Source: Aplectana chamaeleonis (Eukaryota > Nematoda > Chromadorea > Rhabditida > Cosmocercidae). Taken from it: a stretch of DNA of 64,000 nucleotides. The notes under the pieces were generated by a model. The model had not been told where the DNA came from. It searched no databases and saw nothing but the letters and a program-made list of their open reading frames with translations. The stretch lies in NCBI GenBank assembly GCA_029168955.1, contig JAPDOI010000135.1, positions 872,501 through 936,500 of the forward strand. The letters are read 5' to 3'. Below are positions 36,801 to 44,929 of this stretch, piece by piece. Made by a program: the position numbers and the translations under genes. Positions within the stretch are counted from its first letter, which is position 1; every line of letters starts with the position of its first letter.

Positions 36801-37431
36801 AACACCAGAATTTCACCGTAGTGGTAATTTTCTAACAACTGGAATTTTCATCGTTGTGATATTTCCGTGAAAAAACGGTGTCCAAAGGAAATAAGTATGC
36901 AAAGAAACGCAAAAAGGAAGCCACCCAGAAGTTTAGTTTTTGTCTGCGGAATGGCGTCGTACGCAAAACTGCGACTGCCCCTCTCATGTAAAATCTTCTA
37001 GTGAGCAGTGACGCTCTAGTTGCGCGCGAAATCATTCAATCGATAGCCATTATTTCAAAACCATAACAGTTCCGTAAACAGTCCTTCCGTTACCCTGTAC
37101 ACAAACCTGTCCGGAATTTGATTGCTCACTCCACATTAACATTATTTCTTTCAGAGTGATCGACTACGGTGTGCAATGCAACTGGGTGTTGGATCGTCGA
37201 AACCTCTGCCGTCTTAGAGTGGTTTTCACCGACTTAGACGCGACTCCGCCACGGAAGGTCTCTCGGCACCTTTATCACTTCAGGTACGTCACTCACGTCC
37301 CTCAGTGAACTATTTACATCAGAACCCACGCAATAATACCGCTTTCCAGGTGCTGGGCCGGTTCGGCTGGTTTTGATCATCGTTATGAGCAGCAGTTTGC
37401 CGCTCCGAAAGCGCAGAGCGTGATGATCTAA
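30884..37431 (+). CDS. F-box-like protein, seven exons, 257 residues
   Basis: Exons: 30884-30949, 31012-31215, 32441-32568, 32629-32725, 35022-35089, 37155-37283, 37350-37431. Every junction has GT/AG borders and matching phase, and the 774 coding bases end at TAA. Residues about 50-90 (PRLPEDLLLRIVDQCDAI, RTVNQAVKNHV) resemble an F-box, the segment that binds Skp1 in SCF ubiquitin ligases and would recruit a substrate through the rest of the protein. The C-terminal part (GWSRHRHAQVSL, WPNIQHLTVRT, GYGVQ-like region) matches no repeat type I recognise. The N-terminus is basic. The exon 2 donor (AAG/GTGAAA) is the weakest site. Short introns are 60-66 bp, while the three long ones contain repeats. 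AATAAA lies at 37,889. The F-box assignment rests on motif resemblance only. Confidence 0.72.
31454..32391. repeat. Six-unit tandem repeat of about 158 bp in intron 2
   Basis: GGGCGTGGC (or a close variant) preceded by TTACGAAAGT-like sequence begins at 31,454, 31,611, 31,769, 31,916, 32,076 and 32,235, giving spacings of 157, 158, 147, 160 and 159. Units are otherwise strongly diverged. Units 3 and 5 share GAGC(T/C)CCA(C/A)CCATCTCTC, and most unit ends carry an AG-terminated T-rich stretch like CCTTACAG. An inverted GCCACGCCCAC lies at about 32,371. Confidence 0.75.
32726..35021. other. Intron 4 of the F-box-like gene
   Basis: A 2.3-kb intron. It contains a diverged duplication of a TGCATGGCGC(A/G)TTCC segment (about 32,771 and 32,929) and a MITE at 33,224-33,424. 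No independent gene was supported in its remaining sequence on either strand. Confidence 0.5.
33224..33424. mobile_element. 201-bp MITE in intron 4
   Basis: The left end CTCACCCTGAAAACGAGG pairs with the right end CCTTGTTTTCAAGGTGAG, and further in, ACAGAATCAATCGAGT pairs with ACTCGATTGATTCTGT. No coding capacity. Confidence 0.75.
35321..36786 (-). mobile_element. Tc3-like transposon in intron 5
   Basis: A 1,466-bp element flanked by TA on both sides (35,319-35,320 and 36,787-36,788). Terminal repeat CAGTGCGTTTCAA(A/G)ATTATA is followed by (A/T)AGGCACCCC. A second internal copy of the TTTCAAAATTACAAAGGCAC motif lies about 180 bp inside each end, the double-site layout known for Tc3 transposase binding. 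Confidence 0.9.
35560..36497 (-). pseudogene. Tc3-like transposase, inactivated
   Basis: The protein starts at MPRGYKVSSEEQAHVKALHQ with the N-terminal helix-turn-helix (AAQLGRSPSCIDSYVKN), followed by the second DNA-binding helices. The first catalytic aspartate is intact in FSDAKRFNLDGPDG. The second is changed: MQENA where the family has a QDNA-type block. The third region PDLNPIENV is present but bounded by stop codons and a frameshift. The original role was DDE transposase cutting at TA sites; this copy cannot encode an active enzyme. It lies antisense inside intron 5 of the F-box-like gene and accounts for most of that intron's length. Confidence 0.88.
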
Positions 37432-38541
37432 CAATTTTCTTCGGCATTTCTCCTTCAAAAAGTCATAATAGCGCTTTATTTGCCATTTAAACAGTCTCAG
37501 AGTCCCTCCTTTCGTAGCAAGCCCTGTTCCATAAGTCGCACTCTCACGTTTTTTCTCTCTAGTTTTCATTGAAAAAACTTCTGAGGCGGATACATATATT
37601 TATATTAGTAATATATTCCTAAAAACTGAGGTCGGTTGTCTTTCATATTATGTATGTATTTACGAGATGAGAAGCGATGCTACAATATTGTTGGGTTTCC
37701 GATTTCACTTCTACTTACATACATGCTGTCGTAGTTCGACTACAGAGTTTCAATGTCATGACGAGTCGCAATTGTTTGTATTATGATGTATGTATTTTGA
37801 TAATATTTTGATGCACATTCTTTTATTTTTCTTTTATATTTTCTTTTTTTCTTTTCGCTTTGTTGACAAAGTGTTTTGAACTGCTCTGAATAAAATTTAC
37901 ACATGAAATTTTATGTGCGCATTTTACTTTATAATTCGCCGAAGCAGTGGTGGGAGCTCGACGGAAGTTCAGATCCGCCAAAACTCACCTCCGCTGGAGA
38001 AATTTAGAGCGACTCATTACAGTATCACATGGCTAACTATGCAAATCAAGTTATCTTTTCGACCGTTTGTTCGTGTAATGGGGTTCTTACCAAATATATA
38101 CCTGTACTTGTGTCGAGTATGATTACCCATACTTCACTCCTCATCACTGATTCGTTCTCTGATAACGCCAACGAACTTTTAGACACTTCACTACGTGTGA
38201 GGGTCGGGTGTACATCAGCAGAAGATTTACTTATTCCCAACCAGTGCAGACCCGAGCTCCGCCATCACTCAGGTTGAGCAGTGGGTGAACTACTTTGATT
38301 CCACTGAGTTTTTCGTTTGGGTCCTTAGCGGCAATCCTGTAAGAACCATGGTTGAAAGAAATCCATACGAAGAAAGCTTACTCTGATCTTACATTCCTGT
38401 GCCCTGGAGGAAGGTCCACCCAGTAGGCTTTGCGGAGAAGGAAGTGAACATCTGCGACAAACTACGGAGTGTGACGCAACTCCTCTCCTTCGTCCGCAAC
38501 GACTCAACAGTTACATTTTGCTCAACAGCATCAGACCACAT
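37432..38541. other. 3' flank of the F-box-like gene; no other gene seen
   Basis: AT-rich sequence with a possible polyadenylation signal AATAAA at 37,889. An open segment at about 38,395-38,520 (frame with VPWRKVHPVGFAEKEVNICD) lacks matching splice sites, and I could not assign it. Confidence 0.4.
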
Positions 38542-38545
38542 TTAA

Positions 38546-38900
38546 AGGCACAGTCCAAATTCAGGGGCGAAATCTGAGATTTCCACATAGTTGTGAAGCA
38601 GGCCCACCCCATAAAAGATTTGCGAGCTCTTGATTCCTCCGAATAAGCGAGATATAGGAGGAAGCCACCCTGGGGCGGTGGTTTCCCATCAGTAGTCCCG
38701 TTCTTCCCTTCATTCTCAGCTTTTTTTTCAGGTCGACTCGCATACATCGGTTGCAAGTGACATTAGTTACAAGACCGCTATCCTTCCGCAGCTCAGTTTT
38801 TGGCGGAAATGCAGAAAAACGATATTGAGGTTCATGGCTCATGATATTCTGAGGGGCTTGAGCAGGAATTCGGTTAAAGGCAGTGTCCACGATAAAAATC
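38546..38900. mobile_element. Truncated TTAA-type MITEs (families B and C)
   Basis: The left end AGGCACAGTCCAAATTCAGG follows TTAA at 38,542-38,545 and the body matches the copy at 3,213. It then breaks, and a second end AGGCAGTGTCCACGATAAAA follows another TTAA near 38,874. Confidence 0.65.
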
Positions 38901-38916
38901 GTTTCTCAGGGGTGCG

Positions 38917-39248
38917 TTCCAAGAACGTTTCCAAGGGAGGAAACATTAATCTGATAAGAGCCGACCAATCATAGTTTGAGAGATCGTCTGAAATGAGCCT
39001 ATATGCTAGACTATCATTCGTTGTATCTTTTCAGACCTGTTTTTCCTCCCACGGAAACCTTCTTGGAACGCACCCCTGGGGTGCGTTCTAAGAACATTCC
39101 CATGGCAAAACGCTTCCATGGAAACGTAGCCACGACGACGTGGAAGCAATTATCAGTTACAATTCGTGGCCCTAGGAAACAAGTTTGGTCATGGAAAGGC
39201 TGTTTGCCTTCCCACGGCATCGTGGAAATATTCTTGGAACGCACTCCT
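38917..39248. mobile_element. Tandem pair of MITEs with GGGTGCGTTC ends
   Basis: Copy 1 (38,917-39,078) has ends GGTGCGTTCCAAGAACGTTT and CTTGGAACGCACCCC. Copy 2 (about 39,077-39,248) has GGGGTGCGTTCTAAGAAC and TTCTTGGAACGCACTCC. They abut head to tail at CCCCTGGGG, and interiors differ. No coding content. Confidence 0.7.
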
Positions 39249-40107
39249 GGTTTTCCGCCTATCTTGGAAACGATCTCATGCTGATTCCGATGTTGCCTCT
39301 GGAATCGTACAAGACCTTTATTACTTAGTTATTACTTTCTCCCATTGTTGTTGCTACTATCCTTTCCTACTTTCCACGATTGGGAATGTCACAACGTGGG
39401 TTGATAGCTACAGCTACAAAAGCAAAGAAAGGGATGACGTCGACGAATCACAGCGGGCAGGTAGCGGAACACGGATTGGACTTCTGCAACCCAATTCGAG
39501 CAATGACCTGCACATTTTATTTTTGGACAGGGCATACATGAGTTGCAAAATGTCATTCATTCCTTGTCCTGCAACGCCCTTACGACGTCGCCGTGAGCTT
39601 GTAGGTATTTCGACGGTTTCGCCTCGCCAATTTCCCCGAGAGCCCAGAACGCAGAAGGATTCAACGATCTTAGGAATTTGACATAGGACCCAAGAAGTAC
39701 TACATGATGAAAAGTTATAATCTTACTACTTTTTATTGTTCTGGGTAAATTTTCCGGCCCTCTGTTGAAGCACCCTTCGTGGGTCAACTCGTCACATATG
39801 GAGTATTCCGTATAGGAAACACATTTGGAACAGAGTAATGCACGTAATAAAGGCTACGAAGTCAGTCACCCTTGAATCCTTTTTGACTTGTGTTTTGTTG
39901 GTTAAGCCACGGTTTAGTTCAAAACAACAGGATATTATGACAAATTGCACTATAGTTGTTGTTTTGGAATAATACTACGGAAGTAGGTAGTCAAGCTGTA
40001 CGCATTGCTACATGTGAAAAACCTATTCATAGCTCTTACCGGGTGGCTACCAAAGCACTTCGTCGTCGTACGCTTTTCAAGCAGTGTCTTTGTGTTGTTG
40101 TACTTAG
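39249..40107. other. No supported gene
   Basis: A long open frame runs through here, but it crosses the MITE copy and has no start or splice context. Nothing else was recognised. Confidence 0.35.
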
Positions 40108-40276
40108 TATGGCATACCAAACATTCCTCAGCCGAGTGAATCAGGAGGAGCAGCCGGTGGTGCTATTCCAGTTTCTCTGGCGGTATTTGTTACTTCTTTT
40201 GTCGCGAGCGAGGAGCATCGCTCATGTTTTTCACGAGTGCCGGTTGGACGCTCCCGAAATAGCCACCATTCAGCAG
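40108..40276 (+). CDS. Candidate coding exon, unknown product
   Basis: An acceptor-like TTGTACTTAG precedes ATG, and 56 open codons (MAYQTFLSRVNQEEQPVVLF then a leucine-rich LLLLLSRARS segment and ECRLDAPEIATIQQ) run to a good donor, CAG/GTAAGT. No second exon could be fixed with certainty; a possible continuation starts after TTTGTAG at about 40,541. I do not recognise a family. It could be a chance open frame. Confidence 0.25.
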
Positions 40277-41891
40277 GTAAGTGTAGGACGGAAGGATGTC
40301 CTTCCGAGACAGAGGATTCAAGTTTCGCTGACAACAACATTGCATGTATGTGTTTGCAAAACGAGAGAACATGCCAGCAGAACGTTTTGTTCACTGATGG
40401 CTGAACATTGTTGAATCGCTGCGAAATCCCCGAAAAAGTTGTCAACTGGTTTTGAACAAAGATTGCCAGTCACTGTTGAATTCAACGGTGGGGAACATTA
40501 AGAAAAAAAGAGTGTTAGCAGGAAGTGTTCATTGTTTGTAGGGACTTTCACAGAGACAACGTTCACCGACATGTTACCAACAATCAATCCATGAAACTAT
40601 TGATACACATTTTTCGAGCGTTTGAGACGGGGCCTGTGTAATATCAAATGAAAACCATTCGATCACTTTGCTCAATTGGTCTCCACCAAATTCGTGATCG
40701 AACTCGGAATGCATACCGGTCGAAGGATAGAAAGTGAAAACCCGTAGTACATAGTTGGTGTCTGTGAAATCTGTTATCTGTGCCTTGTTGATACTTTCTT
40801 GAGGGCCACAGATAAGTCTCTAGTGCCCAAAGTTACCTTAATATTCGACTCCAACAGCAGTGAATAAAAATTGTGACAGTTCAGGACGTTCCGCCTAAAC
40901 GGTAGTGTACGCGCAAAAAGCTGTCCGATTAGGAGTAAGGAGGGCCCCTTCATGCGTCGAGAGGACATTGCTCACTCGTGCGTGCTGCAGTCGGTGAGCG
41001 TCGCGTGCGGCGGAAAGGGCGGCGACATGACATCCCAGCATTTCAGTGAAATCAAGTAAAATTGCAATGTTTTGGAGCATTACTTACTTTAATGCGTTTT
41101 CACGATAAATTTCACTTCCGATATCTCAACGGCTTACGGAAGGTCTGGTGCCCTATATAGCAAGGCATGCTTAAAAAAGACACGAAGGACGCGTTTTTGA
41201 GCAAAAATAGGCCCTCTCTTGTTTACGTTAATTTTTGAGTGTTGAGGAATTGACCGCTAGAAGGATTATACCTATCAGTGCAATGAAGCGATCAGCTCAC
41301 TTATCAGCACTTCCTTCACTTGATCATTCCTGTAATCTAAGTCTTCATTTGTTCTTTCCGAGGGGGTAAATCCCAGGCGTGTCTTGGGCACCAAAACGCT
41401 TGTTTGCAGCCGTTATTTTGCGGCTCCTGGCTCGTTTTCTACCGTTCTTTCGACACTGGGAGCCTAGGATCCTTCTCGCCTATCATTTCACTGTGGAAAG
41501 TCAACGGGGACGATCACCGTGTACGCTGTCTTTAACTGCCGTATAAGGGGCTGATTGCTCCTCCACACGATGACGGCTTTTCGGACGCTTTTCGGACCGC
41601 AACGCGTACACACGCAGGTCAGCAATGCCATGGAGCCCTACGATGCAGTCAGTTCGTCATGGTACCGAAAAAACTCACATCGCAGCCAACCCGCAACCAG
41701 GGAGATTTTTTCCGTTTTCCAGTTTTTCCAGCCTTTGCAACATATTTCGGATATTAGCAAGTTTCTTTGCAGCATACTATCCTACAAGATTCATAGCCCA
41801 TTGCGTTTTTTTCTGATGAACAAAACAGTTGGTTGTGAAAGTCAAATATATGCTGAATTACAATATGCCGATTTAGTAAATTTGAAGATTA
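40277..41891. other. No further gene seen
   Basis: Repeat-poor sequence with several short open frames and no exon chain in matching phase. Confidence 0.35.
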
Positions 41892-42245
41892 CAGGCTGGT
41901 TTAAAAGTATTGAACGCTAAAATGAAAGAATGTGAACTTTCGAATGAAATTAGTTTTTTATCCAATATAATCTCCCTAAACTTCAATACACTTATTCCAA
42001 CGGCCCTGCAATAATTTTATACCATTTCTGTAATGTTTTTCTGGAAGCTCTGCAAAATACTGTTCCACGACTGAATGACCAGCCTCAGTCCACTGTAAAT
42101 TTCTGTTTCAATTTAAGATCATGGTGGTAGATCGGAGTTTTACCCATGGTTACAAAATGACGCTCAAAATCGGTTTTAATCTTATTAAAGATCCAAGTGA
42201 TGCTGGCAAATTTGCTTTTGCGTGAGTTTTTGTTGAATTGTTTAA

Positions 42246-43094
42246 GGCAGTGGTCGCGATCAAATATGCTTGTCTTCTTTTCCTCTCTGAACGCTTTTCC
42301 TGGTCTCGAGTAGTAGGACCTATAAGGAAAAAATCGCGAAAAAACCACTGTTTTAGGCGAAATTTGAAGCCTGAACTTTCTTGTCTGTTGATGGTCGACG
42401 AGCCCACTCCACATCTTCGTCATCGATTACCTCTTGAATCAAGAACATCAGCTGGCTTGAAATTGAATTCCAATCAATGAATCTTCGGATTTATGTACAC
42501 ATCTAGTCGAAAACATTGACTGAAGTGCTTTCTTTCATTGTTCAGCTGTTTTCACTAGGTATTAGCATTTATTGCTTCCTCTGAATGTCGATGATTTTTG
42601 GCTGCTCGGCATGAGACTGCGATCTTTTTGGTCGGCGCTGTGCACGTGTGCACGAATTGGCTTCTTTGGGCCCTGGAAACTCTCATTCTAGCTTGTTTTT
42701 CACCGCGCTACATTCATAGTTTTTCAGTTGTTTTTGACCAAAGCTGATTTATAGTTAGGTCAGTGGCCTGTTTTCTCAGGAAAAAAACGTTTAAATCCAG
42801 ACCGCGGCTGGCGCGGCGGTTTAATTCTCAGGGGCTGAGCAGAGTGCCACCGCGGCGCGGCGCGGCCTGATGATTGAGAGCCGTATTGATAGATCGCGGC
42901 GATCTATCAATACGGCTCTCCATCATGAGACCGCGCCGCGCCGCGGTGGCACTCTGCTCAGCCCCTCAGAGATTGAGATTTAAACCGCCACGCCAGCCGC
43001 GGTTTGAATTTACACGTTTTTTCTTGAGGAAACAGGCCACGGAACTAGCCATATGTAGTTTTTTCGGTAACGTTTTTCATCGTGACCACTGCCT
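42246..43094. mobile_element. TTAA MITE family A copy 2, inside mariner
   Basis: The left end GGCAGTGGTCGCGATCAAAT follows TTAA at 42,242-42,245 (one A lost); the right end GACCACTGCCT ends at 43,094. The body matches 4,244-4,781 and is itself interrupted by a foldback at about 42,760-43,043. Confidence 0.8.
42760..43043. repeat. GC-rich foldback inserted in family A copy 2
   Basis: A near-perfect palindrome: GTGGCCTGTTTTCTCAGG, CCGCGGCTGGCGCGGCGG, GAGCAGAGTGCCACCGCGGC and GATAGATCGCGGCGATCTATC at the centre, with complements mirrored on the right. Its outer arm relates to the foldback at 9.3-9.7 kb. It interrupts the ATTT...TTTTTTCGGTAACG segment that is continuous in other family A copies. 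Confidence 0.8.
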
Positions 43095-43098
43095 TCAG

Positions 43099-43792
43099 AG
43101 GCAGTGGTCGCGCTCAAACATGCTCGTCTTCTTTTCCTCTCTGAACCATTTTCTGGGTATAGAGTAGTAGATCCTTTGAGAAAAAATCGCGAAAAAAACG
43201 CTGCTCTAGGCCAAATTTGAAGCCTGAACTTCCTTGTCTTTGATGGTGGACGAGCCCACCCCACATCATCGGCATCGATGATCTCTAGTATCAAGAATAT
43301 CAGCTGGCTTGAAATTGATTTTCAATCAATGAACCTTCGGATTTATGTATGGTTTCCGTTTTCATTTTAGTCTGACGCATGGACCAGGCGGCTGGCCGTG
43401 TGGGGTTGATGGCCTCACTAGAGAATGGAGTTTCGATTCGCGCGGGGTGATCTACCGTCGCAGCCCCGTCCATTCATCAGACTAAACTTATTGCGCAGAC
43501 TCTACACATCTAGTCAAAAACATTGTCTGAAGTGCTTGCTTTCATTGTTCAACTGTTTTATTGGGTAAATTTGCATTTATTTCTTCCTCTGAGTGTCGAT
43601 GATTTTCGTCCGCTTGGCATGAGACTGTGATCTTTCTGTGCACGTGTGCACGAACTGGAAGTTTAGGGTTTTAATAACTCTAATTCTAGCCTTTTTTCAC
43701 CGCGCTACCTTCATAGTTTTTGAGCTGTTTTTGATGTGAGCTGATTTTTATAGTTTGTTTTTCGGTAACGTTTTTCATCGTGACCACTGCCT
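43099..43792. mobile_element. TTAA MITE family A copy 3, tandem with copy 2
   Basis: Starts AGGCAGTGGTCGCGCTCAAA directly after TCAG (43,095-43,098, a decayed shared target site) and ends CCACTGCCT with TTAA at 43,793-43,796. A further element sits inside it at 43,350-43,502. Confidence 0.8.
43350..43502. mobile_element. TA-flanked small element inside family A copy 3
   Basis: Flanked by TA (43,348-43,349 and 43,503-43,504). The uninterrupted family reads TTATGTACACATCTAG, so the boundaries are exact. Internal inverted words TTTAGTCTGACGCATGGA and TCCATTCATCAGACTAAA. A second copy in reverse orientation is at about 60,297-60,436. Confidence 0.75.
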
Positions 43793-44340
43793 TTAACGAA
43801 CGCAGCACGAACTTTCCAAACAGCTTGTTCATACGTGATTCTTTATGTAAAATATGGAGTACTCGTTCGTCTGAGATGCCTATGGTGTTAGCATTTTCAC
43901 ACTTAGTCAAACTTGCATCTTCACTAACACTATTATTTACTTGCTCAATGAGCTCTGGTGTTGTTGCAGTTTTAAATGATTTTCCGTTACATGGTTCATT
44001 TTCAACGCTTCTACGACCACGTTCAAACTCTAAAACTCATCGATGTACAGTTGGAAATGAAGGAGCGTATTCTTTCAACATGCTCACCATTTTTGAATGA
44101 ATTTCTGTTGCTGATAAACCTTCCATAACAATGAATTTCATCACTGCATGATACCCATACCCATTGTTACAAATACATCGACAGGTCGAATCCAAATGGC
44201 TTGTAAACAATAAACGAATTGACAGATCGAAATAAATTTTTTTGTATGTTCATATGAAGGATGAAATGTCAAAATGGCGTATGAATTTTAATTCCTCTAC
44301 GGCATCATGGGTGTCGCTTTCATACTTTTCTACGAACCTG

Positions 44341-44929
44341 TATCTGAAATTACGCTTGAAAAAGGTACATTATACCGAACATTCTTGGGAACATTAATGA
44401 CAACCCGATAGTCTTCCATAGATTCTCCATTTATGTTCCTACACTATTCTGCTATCATTTTGTTCAACGCTTTTTTTTTTTTGGAACGCGAACATTAATT
44501 TCTAGAGACGATACTTCTTATAGAATTGCTATTATCACACGATGGTTTATTTGCCGAGAAATTACCAGAATCGCAAAGCGCACGTTACACTAGAATTCTT
44601 CACAGAAACTTGAGTTTAATGACGTTTTCTGCGACAATAGCGCAAGTGACTTTAATTGGTAAAAGCCTGAAGAAATGTGCTGGACCACTGCAGCCTAAAA
44701 AGCCTCAATCTGCATATATCAGTTTGAAAAGATCACAAAATGTTCCAACTTTCATTCATAGTTCGTGGAAGTTCAAAAATGGTGGAGATACAGAGAAGAG
44801 TAAGCAAAGTCTGACATTTACTCTGATTCTATTCATTACCGGACCCTTGTGGGTGTGCATACAAGTCTGCTATTGATGACCCAGCATTTACTAAATCAGC
44901 AGACGTTACGAAATACTCAGGAAACGTTC
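44341..44929. other. No supported gene
   Basis: An open frame of 116 codons at 44,526 (+) has no splice or start support and no recognisable domain. Confidence 0.35.

Larger units (their letters stand above)
41930..44145 (-). pseudogene. mariner transposase remnants
   Basis: The right-hand piece (44,145 down to 43,797) reads MKFIVMEGLSATEIHSKM, SFPTVHR-stop-VLEFERGRRSVEN and NTIGISDERVLHILHKE, the mariner DNA-binding half; the stop sits where the family has tryptophan. After the inserted MITEs it resumes at 42,240 with FNKIKTDFERHFVTM, followed by GKTPIYHH where the family has the first catalytic aspartate. Then WTEAGHS jumps directly to VEQYFAELPEKHYRNG and the end of the protein, so the middle of the catalytic domain is deleted. 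Inactive. Confidence 0.85.
41892..44340 (-). mobile_element. mariner transposon, deleted and interrupted
   Basis: Ends CAGGCTGGTTTAAAAGTATT (left) and AATACTTTTC-like ATACTTTTCTACGAACCTG (right) are inverted and flanked by TA (41,890-41,891 and 44,341-44,342). The total of 2,449 bp includes a 1,547-bp insertion at 42,246-43,792, leaving about 0.9 kb of mariner, shorter than the usual 1.3 kb. Confidence 0.85.

Noticed and set aside
38395..38520. Plus-strand segment with VPWRKVHPVGFAEKEVNICD
   Set aside because: Reads like protein but has no acceptor or donor and stops soon after; could be an unrecognised transposon remnant.
39166..39681. 171-codon plus-strand open frame
   Set aside because: Starts inside a MITE copy and lacks splice, start or domain support.
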